Origin: Struthio camelus
Taxonomy: Eukaryota > Chordata > Aves > Struthioniformes > Struthionidae
Assembly (NCBI RefSeq): GCF_040807025.1
Contig: NC_090981.1
Location: 44,383,317 to 44,447,316, forward strand
Direction: 5' to 3'
Length of the DNA: 64,000 nt
Of this stretch, positions 46,720 through 58,600 are shown one piece after another (positions within the stretch are counted from its first letter, which is position 1; every line of letters starts with the position of its first letter). The position numbers and the translations under genes were made by a program. The notes beneath the pieces were generated by a model, which worked only from the letters and a program-made list of their open reading frames with translations, searched no databases and was not told the origin of the DNA.

Positions 46720-49700
46720 GCCGTCTGACCTCGGCAAATACACGTTTAATACCGCCGTGAACCGAAGTCTGCCGCTCAGATTCCCGCTGCTTTGCTATGC
46801 CCTTAGACTGCTCGCGCCTGCAGGTAAAAACCGCGTTCGTTCAGATGCTGGCTTTGAGGGCTGTGCTTTCAAATAGGAGCGCTGAGATCTACCCCCGTTG
46901 TCTCCGAAATGTTTCGTCCAGCAACAATGTATAGGGATCAAATCTACTGTAACGGGCAGTGCTTGAGGATTTCTCAGCTTCCGGCATGATTTACTGGGTG
47001 ACTTCTTTCTGTTGCAACCAAAGCAACCAATAGCATAAATAAGGTTGGTTGTTTTTTTTTTTTTTGGAAAGACTCCCTCCTTGTCGGCTTTGTGGGTGTC
47101 CGTATATATGTTGTAATATTTAAGATAGCTCTTTAGAACTTTATTTCTAGTCTTAAAACGTCCCAGCTTTAGGAACTCCACGTGACTCTACTGCGTACAG
47201 ACACACACAAGTAGGTACATGTACAAGAAAAGAATTAGTACGGATTGCAGGATTTACTGCATAAAACTTCCTTTTTTCTTTTATATGCAAACAATCATAA
47301 ATTCGATGCTTTAAGAGGAAAAACACGTGCTTGCAGATCATATGATGAATCAGTATTACATAACTGGTAGTCTGTTGGGAACTGAAGAACCCAGAGTTAC
47401 TATAAGGGTAGAGTTTATGAGAAGCGTATGTGTGCTTTATTTTTAATTGTGTTCTAACATCTGCATATACTCACTTGGAGACACGGTATTTACTGCTGAT
47501 TAATTCTAACTGTCAGATTATTTAGCTGCAAAGGGCACCAGCTTGCAGGGATCCCAGCAAGGAGGACCAGCAGCAGCAGCCGTAACTTCAGGTGAGGCCA
47601 AGTCAAGACCAGGGGTAGGAATCTAAGCACACAAATTTACACCTCCTTGCCCAAAGATAGGGGTAGAAGAGAAAGAACTGAACAACGTGAGGGAAAGCAA
47701 ACAGGCTGTGGAAAACCTCTGATATCTTTTAACTTTGAAACCTAGTCAGGTTCTTGAAGCGTGTGGTTAAGACAGAGGAATGCAAACATCACGGAACAAT
47801 GAGAAGTCAGCAAAACTATGTTCATTTCCTATTTCTGTTTCAGACTTCCTGTACAACCACCAGCAAGCTGACCAGTCAGGCTTTGTTCAATTTCCACATC
47901 TGTAAAATCAGCTCAAAACATGAAGGAGATTCTGAGTTTTATTTAAAAATAAAATTGTTGCAGTCATCTTTTTTGCAAGGAGAGCCTAGGACCTACGGAT
48001 ATAGCAGAAGCACACAAGTGGCTGTACCCCATGCCAGCCTATCAGGAGGTTTTAAGTGAGAAAAGAAAACTCCCTTCACGCAGTGCAGTGTTTTACTAGT
48101 TGAATCACCCTTCATGTTCTCAACAGTCGGGGCCCAGCTGTGTTCCAGACCAAATAATGACAAGAAAAGTCAGATGAGCTAATAGGAGCTGGGAAGGGAG
48201 ACCAAGACTTGTCCAGATTAACGAAAGGATTCAAACCTATGTCATCTCAGTCTTAATGCAGCATCCCAGTGATATATGCTTATTTAGCAGTTTACATCTG
48301 GTGCCTAATCCAAAGTGTAGGCTCATCTCATTGCCCCTCCTTGCATTCCTACGCTAGCTTCGTGCTTTGTGTGACAGCAGTAAGCGTTCAGTGGGTGGGG
48401 AACATGAACTTCACAGCTCCGTGCAAGTCTGTTAATGCCAGCGCTATTAGCACTGACACAAATAAATCCAGCCTCTGCACTGAAGAAAACAGTGGAGCTC
48501 TTTACAGGACTTTTCAATCAGTTGGTCAGAGCAGCCCGGGATGTACCTGGTGTTTTCAAAGGAAAAGCTCATCACCAGAGAGGCCTGAACTTCCCCCACT
48601 GTGCTTCTGGTAAGCATTAGGCAAGCTAATAGCTATGCAATGAGCAGACATTACCACATAAAAAGAAGTGTCACCGTAAAACTATCCACCTTTAGAATAA
48701 GGTTGGCTCCCATCAAGTAAATCGACAGATTCTGAGATCAGAAAGGGCTGTTGTGTTCCTCTCTTGCTTTATTGGCCAGAAATCTCCAGCCAGTAATTCC
48801 TGCCTTCACGTTGTTCCTTTCGGCAGGGTAAAGAGTATCTCTGAAGAAACGCTAATTCTCATTTAGCGATGGGCGATCCACGGCATCAGTAAAGACAGAC
48901 AAGGTGCTTTCGTGTATATATAGATTTTAAAAAATGTAATGAATCAGGACAGGAGAAAATAAACATGCGCCAACATATGCCGCACCTTTACATGCATCCA
49001 CATTGCCCATTCTCAACTAATTTCTACATGGTTTATTGTACAAGAAGCAAAGACTCACTGTCCCTTCACTGTGAGAAGAACAGTTATTACTACCTCTACA
49101 GAGTACTCGAAAGTCATGAGTGCTGAAGTAGAAAGCTTTTTGGCATAGCGTGGGGAAGTTGTAACTTACCAGGAACACCCAAAGACTACGTGCTTCCTCA
49201 GTACTCACATACTATGAACCAGCTCAGTGTATTTTATGCTAAGAATAGTAGGATGCTGCTCTGTGCACACCTTGTGAAATGCAGCAGCAATTTGGAATGA
49301 TGCTCCCATTATACTGTGATTTCATGATTTTTTTCAGTATTTAAAGGAAAGAAATGTCAGTTTGTGCCAACTGCTGAAGAGAAGAGCACAAAAAAGCCTG
49401 CATCCAGGGAAAAGAGAAATATACTGCTTGGCTGTTTTTGCAGGAGAAATGACGTTTAGAAAATCTTTCCAAATGTAAACACAATCAGAAAGACAATAAA
49501 AACAGATTCTATTACATGTGGAGATGGTCCCATATATAGAGAGCAAATTTACACTTTATGCACCTATTAAAATACAACAAGATTTGAAATTGCTTTTTAA
49601 GTAAATGGATATTGCACTTGAGCCCAGCAATCCGACACCAGTCAAAAATGTGGTTATGGGAAGGAGGGGGAGTGCACGTGTGTGTTCTGGAAACCCCAGC

Positions 49701-52700
49701 TCAAATCCGAACTGGACCTCTTACACAGCTAATGACCTAACTGCTATGATGTTTGCTAGAATAGCAGTTTCCTGTGGAAGAGGCATTCCCGTTAAGGAGA
49801 GCCCCACCCAAGGGTGTGATCAGGTAGTAAAAATAATTTAACACCTAGGAGTTTTACTTTTGTGTGTGTGACTGCAAGGCCATTGCAGTCTCACAGTCTT
49901 GGTGGCTTCAGGCCATAATAAACTCATGAGCTCCTCTAATTTTTCTAAATATGCACCAGCACCTGGTGAATCAGGCAAGTTTCCTGGGGATTACAGACCA
50001 CTTCTCTCCAAATCCTCCTCGGTAATCGACAGCTTCCAGAACCTCTGGAAATCTTCCAAAAGCCAGTGTATCTAGGAATCCTGCCAGGACCAGCCTCCAC
50101 AGCACACAGCTGTAGACCTGACAAAAAGCAAGTGGGAGTAGCCCACTCAGATGCAAAGGTGACAGTTAGCAGCTGCAGCATCTCAGAGGTGTCTTAATGC
50201 CCGGCTTGGTGAGCAAAGCACAAGGGTGGGGGTATGGCTTATTTGGGGCACGCACACCACATATAGGTAATTCCAGTATTTGCTAAGGGCACAAAGTCAC
50301 CTGTTATTCTTTTAGCTCAGATTTCTTGGCTGTTGCACCTTATTTATTTGCATCTCCAGTTTTCAATCTGCTTAAAAAAACCAAAACAAAACACAAAAAC
50401 AAAATTCAAGCATTACAATAGTAGCTCTAGAGTCCAATGAGACTTAGAAAAAAAAAACAATCTCAATTTTGTGCTGTCTTTTCACACTTAAGCTTTTAGG
50501 ATTTACGCTTTCAAGCTGTCAGTCACCCTAGGAGCTGGAGACTACATCTCCCAGTGGCAGCTTTAGAAAAACATTAATCGGCTTGAGATCTATTAACACA
50601 GACTCATATTCCTTAGTATTTATTGCTACTGTAATTGCAAGGTCACCTTCAAGGTTGGGAGTGGGGGGAGTGCAGGAAAGCATATGAAGCAACTATCACA
50701 GCAAAGAGAGCACTGAATGATCTCCCAAAGGGAGGAAAGGGCTCAAAGGCAAACAAAGAGCAATCCGCAACTATAAATCTCTGAGATGGGGTGGGAATAG
50801 AGATTGTCAGTACCTGGGGGGCCAGATCTGCATGTGTAACTGGCCTTTCCAGAACATCAGGTTGGTCATTATGTAAATGGTGGTATCTTCCACTACATCT
50901 TAATTAGTGTTCTGTAATTCGCACTAATCATTTCTAGCTGGTAGTAGTTCTAAAAAAACATGAAAGGAAAAAAAAGATTATAAACTTAAGAACTGGTCAA
51001 AAGTGGCTACGTTCTGATCAAATGCAGTGTATTAAAGAGCTTGTTGAACTTGAAATAGATTATTGCATTTGAAACTTTTAGTGTTAAAAAGCCTGATATT
51101 TCAAGGCAAATTTGCTAAACAAACAAACAAAAAAAGCTTTTTTTGATATACTAAAGTAGTTGCTTAGTTCTTTTTTCACCCCAATGTTAATTCAAAGTGG
51201 ATTAAAATCTGCATTGCTTATTAAGGAAATGTACCAACTAAAGCCTGTAAATTAGCATTTGAACTTCTGCAATTTTATGCCTTATAGATTAGAATAGATA
51301 TCTACAGTAACATACAAAGGGAAAAACTATGGTGGCACTGCCCTTCTGCAGTGCCAAGATGCTGATGTGAGAAAACCACAGGAAGCTCCTGAAGGTATGG
51401 GTAAGTTTCAAGCAGCAAGAAAAAGACAGTTTTACTTTTGTCAACTTGGTAATAGATTTCTTTAGAAGTGGTAGGCTACAACCATTTGTTAACAGTCCGT
51501 TAATTTACTTTGACAATATGTTTCTTAAAAGAAAACCGGTATTCCCTCAAGGATTGCAAATCCACACAGGATGGCCTAAGCCTGCTTTGAAGGTACTGGC
51601 AATACCAGCCTGGCTCAAACTGGAGGATTCCCAGAAGCAAAGCACATAGTTCACATCCTGTTGTCAAAGTCAGTTTTGGGAAAACTGCCAGCATCTCTAC
51701 TACCTACATGGCACAAATCTCTTGCAGTAGGCAACATGTGCTGTCTAATTGAGAGTGAAATGCCCCCTTCTTTTCCTCCTTTCCCTTCATACCCTTCTGT
51801 TCTCATCACAGCAAGGAACGTTGGGTTTAACAGATGTAAGGCTGTAGGCACAATATGAACTGACAGCACTATACAAGATAGGCCATCAGTGTTGTGGCTA
51901 TCTACTGGCTACAGAGCAAGCCTCTTAGAAAATTCTCATCTAGAGCCTACCTGCCTGCTGATTTGACTCTTTGGAAGTAAAAGACAGAAACCCACCCAAG
52001 TAGTTTTATTTGAAAGAAACAGAGTTTCTGAAAAGGGATAAATGGAAGCTTTCTGAATAATTTGTCCACAAATGGGAAAATGATAATTAAAAAGACTAAT
52101 TTAACATAGAGATGATATGAAAATAGTTTGACAGCATTAAAACCAAGATTTTATTTCAGCTTTATTTGGGGCAATTTGAAAAAGAAGAGTCAGTATTATG
52201 AGGTGAACAAAGTTTAGCCAAGTGATTTTGATTTGTCAGAGAAATGCAAGCTGAAGTTCTCAAGCTAGTGAGAACTGAGCTGCTTCCAAAGCCATCCTCC
52301 TCGGTGGGTTTTATAGAAGGGACAAATCTAATTCCCAGCAGCTCTTCAGGAAGAGAAGAATCATCAGAAGGTTTTCCTAGGCAGCGCTGTAGCTAGTGTG
52401 GTGAACCTTTAAACACAATTAAAAGAAAAGCCGTGATTTGGGGGCCAAAACCAGACTGAAATCACACATGTCTCTTCCCCAGCCTCCCACATTATGGGGT
52501 ATGAGCAAGATGTATGCCAAAACACAGCCTGCTGAGAGTCTTTGAAACATTCAGTTTGGCTCTTGAAGAAAAGTTTCTCTTCCTCAGCCAGACAACCTAA
52601 ATCCAGACCGATCCCTATTTTATCTTGTCACTAAAGCCATTTGGAGAGAATACCTTACTTCAGACAAGGTTGACCAAGTTAAGTATAAAAATATAAGGCT

Positions 52701-55470
52701 GAACAAATGGAACGGAGGAATTCAGAGAAAAGCATGTTAAAATTATGTCTTCTTTTTAATAATTCTTCCCTTCTCTCTGAGAAGAAAATGAGTATTAAAA
52801 AAACACAGATGAAGCCTGCAAATGAAATTGCAGAGAGCTGGAAAGCAATTGTTAAGTTGCAACACATGGAGCATGAATAACTCTGCACTAGAAGAAACAG
52901 CAGAGCAGGAGTTAGGAGAATGATGCATCTGCAGCAAGTCCTGAGAACGAGAACAGCCACCAAATCCAAGAAAGAACACAGGTAAAAACAACTCTTTTCT
53001 CAGAAAGAACTGGCAGCGCTGGCTGGAGCGCTGACAGCATCAAGAACACAGCATGGATAAAGCCATACAACAGATACAAGGCAACAGCCGTATGATATAA
53101 CTCAACCTGGTTCTGATTCTTCCTTGTTGGAAGAACATAAAGGCTACAGAGCTCACACAGTGTTGACACCCATCAAGAACCAGGCAGGCAAGATGAGGAT
53201 GTGATGGCTAGCAGTCCTTGTTCTCTGTGCCACCACAAGCAATCCTGCTCTCTGTGAGAAAATGAAATCGGTTTTGTTTAAAATAGAGATCAACTCCTCT
53301 TTCTGTATTGTATGCTCTTGCAATGAGTTTTGCTACATTTGTAGTGGCCATACAGTGGAAGGAAGAAAAAAGGCTTAAGTTGTATAAGCAATAATATTAT
53401 TACAATGAATAGAAGCTACGCAAATCCCAGTATCAGTAAATCTCAAGAGCCACCAAGTTTGCAAAGAGGGGTACTAACCTTTCAGGAGGAAACAGCAGCG
53501 ATTCCTGACAAAAAGATAGCAAGGTCAGGGAAATTCTCTCAACCAGAGAGAGCAGGCATTTAGGTTGTGTTCCAGTTTGCACAGACGTACAAGATAGACC
53601 TGGGTTTGCAAAAGCATGCACATTGCAGGCTCAAGACTTGGCTTCTGTTCAGAAACACAACCACCAAGCAGATTACAGCAGCTGTATGGTCAAGGAGTTG
53701 TTGTGATACAAGACAGACTGTCAAAGCTGAAAGTATTATTAGCAGGGAATGAAGTCTGCAAGGTAAGCTAGTCACAAATCAAGGAGTATTAGATAATTAA
53801 TTGCATCTGATCGCATATTAAGTTATAGCCACCAGAAGTCTGAGATACTCCTTTCAGAGTTCTGTCAGCCACCTAAATCACAAAAGCAAAGTGAACTACC
53901 AAAAGCCTGAAATTAAGAAGAGATACTGTGCTTATCCTTTTTCTGATTCTTCCTTACTCTATACGTACACATACTTTTATCTATGCAAAACATCACTATG
54001 GAGAACAAAACAGTTTTCGTCTCTGACATAGAAGGCTTCTTTCATGAACACAGCTGAAGCCGAGACCGACTAGATGAGTCACTGCATACACCCTCTGCCC
54101 CCAACCTGATGTAAAGTGCAGAGCGTGCCAAATGAATTGCTATGTGCAAGCTGGAAGATAGGATGGCTCCTGAACTTCTATGATACAGGAGAAATTGTAA
54201 GTTTCTTCTGTGGTAGACTCATGGCTGGAAGCATACAAGTCAGTAGCCTACATCACAAAACGCCTTAGGCTGTCTCACTTCAACCCCAATCTTATAGAGC
54301 ACAATAATTGTGCTCTCTGCATTCACAAATTAGGTTTACAAGAACTAACTCTCTTCCATACGCAGATTAACATATTTTTGAACACATGCCTGTGAGAAGT
54401 AGGACTTCAGTTCTCCTCTTAACCCTCCAGCCTGCACTCAGGATGCTGATGTTCAATTACATAGACAGCAAAAATCGCTATAATCAAAGTTATTTGATAA
54501 ACATTTTTTCTACAGAGTCTATTAGATCTTAGTAGGAAATTTAAGTTTAATTTTCAATTCCCAGCAACAAATACACAGCACAGTAGGGTATTTGGTGTCT
54601 AGTAACTGTTCTCCCTCAAAAGGCCAATATACTTCACATTGGCTCAAGGTAGAAGGCAAATGAAGTATCACACAGGAGCAATAAGATCGTTACTCTTCCT
54701 CTGCAAGTCTCACTCTTCAGCCAAGACACTTGCCACGTTAGAAAACGGAACACAAAGTAGCTCACAGGCAGGAAATGACAATAGCTCACCAGGTGCCCCT
54801 GAGATCCACCGCACAACAGGGGTGGGCATGCAGTTAAACTGCATCAACAGCACCTACTGGCTTGTTTCTTTCCACTGCGGAAGTCTGGTTACCCAGCAGC
54901 CACTTTGCAGCGCAGCCAGCTTGGAAATCAGGCAAGAGAGCTGAGCCCAGCATCTGCACTATGAAATGCTCAACAGCCACAGGTTGACAGGGGGGCTGGT
55001 ATAGTTTTCCCAGCTGATTCTCCCTCCATCCCTTATTGCAATCTTGAGGCTGTGAAGAAAACAGTATTTGTATGCTCTCAGATCACTTCTCCTGGAAGCC
55101 TGAAAAAAAACTTCACATTCAAACTATGTATTAAGACGTCTGCTGAGAGAGCATGTGCAAACTTGTTTGTTATTACACTGGCATGTTAACTGGAACAGAA
55201 AAGCATCCTGCCCTTCCTTTATAATGATACGGTTTTTCCAACACCTATTATAGGCTGGCAGATGCTTGTGTGTACACTTAAGCTCCAGGTGAGAAGGCTG
55301 TATTTGCAGGCTTCCTCCTTAGGGTGGACATCTATACAGGTTAGCATGTCATTCAGTGTAAAGGCTCTGCTAAGTTAGTCTGTGTAAAATCTGTAGCCAG
55401 CAAGCAGTTTTGTCAGTTACTACCTCCAAGCATGAGTTTAAGTAATGAGACAGCAAATCAGAGAAAGGAA
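46720..55470. other. Intergenic region between SERINC5 promoter and CDK7 3' end
   Basis: This 8.7-kb stretch shows AT-rich, unique-looking DNA with A- or T-rich patches (for example 47051-47065 and 50371-50402). I searched both strands for coding blocks of the genes that flank CDK7 or SERINC5 in human and recognised none. Open frames of 60-115 codons are present but show no family features. Confidence 0.55.
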
Positions 55471-55474
55471 TCTT

Positions 55475-55670
55475 GTTCTTTTCTTTAAAAACACTTTTAT
55501 TCAAAAAACAAATAGGATTAATTAAATCTCAGATTCAGTAATGAAGTACTGAATTCACATTTTACACGTGAAAATACTACAAAATAACCATCCAGTGACT
55601 ATTACAGCGTTTTTCAAAGGTTGGGACTCGGGTCATTTGTTCACTCATTTTCGTCCACCATCCACAGCAA
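55475..55670 (-). other. CDK7: CDK7 3' UTR
   Basis: This non-coding stretch lies between the CDK7 stop codon and the inferred cleavage site. The lower bound is estimated from the poly(A) signal. Nothing else is recognised in it. Confidence 0.6.
55496..55501 (-). terminator. CDK7: CDK7 poly(A) signal AATAAA
   Basis: The minus strand reads AATAAAAGTG, 170 nt after the CDK7 stop. A T-rich stretch (TTTGCTGTCTC) follows downstream. It would give a short 3' UTR. Cleavage is expected near 55475-55485. Confidence 0.65.
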
Positions 55671-55696
55671 TCAAAAAATCAATTTTTTGGGTAATC
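55671..55696 (-). CDS. CDK7: CDK7 last coding exon (GLPKKLIF, stop)
   Basis: After the acceptor CACTTTTCAG this 26-nt coding stretch completes the split Gly codon and encodes LPKKLIF and TGA. It was found by looking for the known CDK7 C-terminus; the phase of the preceding exon (one spare base) fits exactly. As I recall, human ends GGLPKKLIF, one Gly more. Confidence 0.92.
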
Positions 55697-58600
55697 CTGA
55701 AAAGTGTAAATTACATTGTTACCAAAGCAAAGGGGTTCAGTCCCCTCCTCCAGTTTTTGGTATTCATTTGATTCTAACGACTCAGTACTAACTGCTCTTT
55801 AAATCCATGTACTTTGAGCACTTAATGCTGTTTGGTGCAGCAGTACATGATACTATTTTCAATAAATCTGTGAAAGACTGCCAGAAACAAAGCCCACTTG
55901 CATTAGCATATCTACTCCATGTGAGTCCCAAATTCTCATACCTTTAAATGTTAACTGTGTTTGGGTAGCTCTAAGTATTTCTCCTTGTGCGAAAAGCTAG
56001 CAAGTTCTTTCTACTTTTAAACCTGAAAAAGGCATTCTGAACTAGTCTAAGGCTTAACCTCCCCTCCTCCTACTATACATATACTCTTAGTGATTTTTCT
56101 TACATGATGTCACTGCCCAGCAATATGCTGTCTGCAAGAATTATAGCCTTTTTAGTCTCTGCATCACTCTTTAACACTCTCTTTGTTAGCATTAGCCGTA
56201 GAGATTATCAAGGCAACAGCAATTTTCTGCTTTTATTTTACCCTTGTCATCTCATTTCTTCACATGCTATTTATAAAGTAGGTAGAATTGAACATACCTG
56301 CCTTCTTGGTTGGATATGAAGTTTATTATGGAAGTATCCTGTTTTTGCCTGCCCTCTAAGCAGGAGCCTCCTCTAAAGTACATTGCAGTTGAATCACACT
56401 CGCAAACATTTAATGAAAGCCCAAACAATACAAGTTCTGAACTTTACGTATGAATGGACTGAATTTTTTTCAGACCTGATTTTTTTTTCAGGCCAAGGTA
56501 GAACAGCCCTGAGATTACAGAGAATTCCTATCCTGTGTTAACTCAGGAATGAGTTTAACGCCATATCTTTTATATTCTGTTTCACCAACTAATGTCTCTG
56601 TAGAAATGCAGTTTAATAAGACTGGAAATTGGTGCCCTGGGGAAGGAGTGCTGCTTTTGATTAAGTGTCTTCCAGAAGTGGTAAGACAGACAGCAATGTC
56701 ATCATAGCATCAGTGTCCCTGTATACCCCACTGATCAGAAATAAATGCTAACAGTAGTTAGAAACATATGCTTAATACTTTTCACAGGCAGTCATCCATC
56801 TAGTTATAGTCTTCCCTGACTGTAAACACTATTACCTCGGGCTGGTTTTTGAAAGGTGCAGCCTCTGCAGATTTAAATATGTGCAACACACCCCAGAGGC
56901 TACAGGATTTTGATCTGGTGGAAAAGCAGCTCGCATAAGGACTGCATAAATTCTCTCTCCTGGTGGCCACTCCCTGTTGCCAAGATTTTATAAGAGGGCG
57001 CACAGCAATAACCACTTCAGGCCATTCTGCTAAGTTCCAGAGTGCTACCTCAATAGAGCTGAGGGAAAGACAATACACTGTAAAGATTCTCTGCCATCCA
57101 GAAAATTTCTAGGGATGAATTTTTTTCTTTGGAATGTTTTTGTCACGTTTCAATAGCAATAAAATAAAAAATAACCTGTACTTCAATTTCTATTTGAACA
57201 AAGACTGTAGAACTGCTCTTCCATACCGAAAGCATGTTCAGAGGTTAAAAACCTTAGACAATAATGCCACGTAAGAAAGTTAAAGAAAGTCTAGGTAGCA
57301 GACTTGCTAGGTGTAACATTCGCTCTCTCCTTTTGTGTCCTTTAACATTGGAAGATCTACCTTTGAGACCCTCAGATTCTGTCAGCCTAGCTAATGCAAT
57401 AACAGAACATAATGGATTTTTTTTTGACGTGCTTAAAGAAACGCTTGGAGGAAATGATAACTGCTTTGCATACTGATACTCAAAGGGTCTCAAGAACTAA
57501 TGCTGACTTCCTAAATGCCTTACTTGTATCCCAATTCAAACCTCCTGGCAGTTAACACACAAGTCTGATTTCCCCTTGCTGAAGATGAGACTCTGGGAAA
57601 GATATTCAACCAATTAGAGTTCCAATTCCAAAACAGGTCTGGAACCTCTAGAGCTTGTTGTCAAACCCAAAACTTCAAGTGGTAACTTCTCAGAACTCGG
57701 CAAATTATTTCTTCCTCTTTCTTATCCTTTTGTTAACAAGCATGATTTTAGGGCATGGACTCCAAAACACTAATCAGGCTCTCTCATGGCACTGCAAAAG
57801 GAGCTAAAGAGCATAAACTGGTTTCCTAAGCTCTGATAACTTAACAAGCTACCACATGTCAGCTGACCCATAGTACTGAGGTAAAAGAGCATGCAAATAA
57901 TCAACTGATTAAAAGTTCTAATCTGAATGAAAAGTTAAGCTACTGAGCTAATGTATTCTACCTGTCATTTGAGACAGACCAATAAAGGACAAGGTGACTA
58001 AACAGTAAGTTAAGTGCTAATATTTCTGCTGCATCTCTGAATTCAAGGAGAAACACACTTTCACAGAATCATCTACTTTCCAAAAGATTGTCACTCCTGT
58101 ATCAAGAGTCACATTGGCAATAACAAAAAGCTGATGTTGACAGCTGCTATCTGGCATATCTCTTCTGCCAAGATGACCAACTCCAAGCTTAAGAACCAAT
58201 GTTTGCCCCTCTACTAGCAAGTTTGACGAATGTCAAATACAGGTCTTGAGCCCTCAGCTGTTTTCTTACCATGAAGATATGGAGCACGTGCTACCATTTG
58301 GGGAAGGCTGGAAGCTCCATTTAGAAGTAAAAGCTAGGGAATAGGCTTCACTTTTAAAAAGGGCCAGAGAAACATGCCTAGATATACCTTACTCAGAGCT
58401 GCCTGAACAGTTAACTTGCTCAGTCTAGGAAAGATAGCAGGAATCTGACTTGTGAAATTGATTTACATTCTCCAATCCTTCATTGAAAATAAAAAATTAC
58501 ATCCCCCCCCTTCTAATTTTTTTTTTTTTTTTGGTTTAAGTGATGGGAAGTTAAGCTATTTTCACCTCAGTAAGCTCTCCCATAGAAAAATTTGAAGCAC

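Larger units (their letters stand above)
45840..46720 (-). promoter_or_regulatory. SERINC5: CpG island / presumed SERINC5 promoter and 5' UTR
   Basis: Base composition changes sharply here to very GC- and CpG-rich sequence around SERINC5 exon 1, with GC-box-like GGGCGG cores (for example in GCGGGCGGGGCAG near 46450) and no TATA box that I can place. The transcription start presumably lies between about 46390 and 46700 on the minus strand, but cannot be fixed from sequence. Large open frames on both strands here are typical of GC-rich DNA and are not called genes. Confidence 0.75.

Noticed and set aside
45749-46876. 375-codon open frame on the + strand, plus 268-, 190- and 161-codon frames overlapping it
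   Set aside because: All lie in the CpG island around SERINC5 exon 1, where stop codons are rare by composition. The predicted proteins are Pro/Arg/Ala-rich with no domain. The only supported coding there is the nine-codon exon 1 on the minus strand.
49945-50181. 78-codon minus-strand frame considered as a gene fragment or transposon remnant
   Set aside because: No recognisable transposase, reverse transcriptase or host protein motif.
52679-53169. Overlapping hydrophobic minus-strand frames in the SERINC5-CDK7 interval
   Set aside because: The hydrophobicity comes from A/G-rich + strand sequence read on the other strand. The frames are short and overlap one another, with no family signature.
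46720-55470. CCDC125, MRPS36, SPZ1 or ZFYVE16 in the gap between SERINC5 and CDK7
   Set aside because: These were expected from human neighbours, but I could recognise no exon of any of them.
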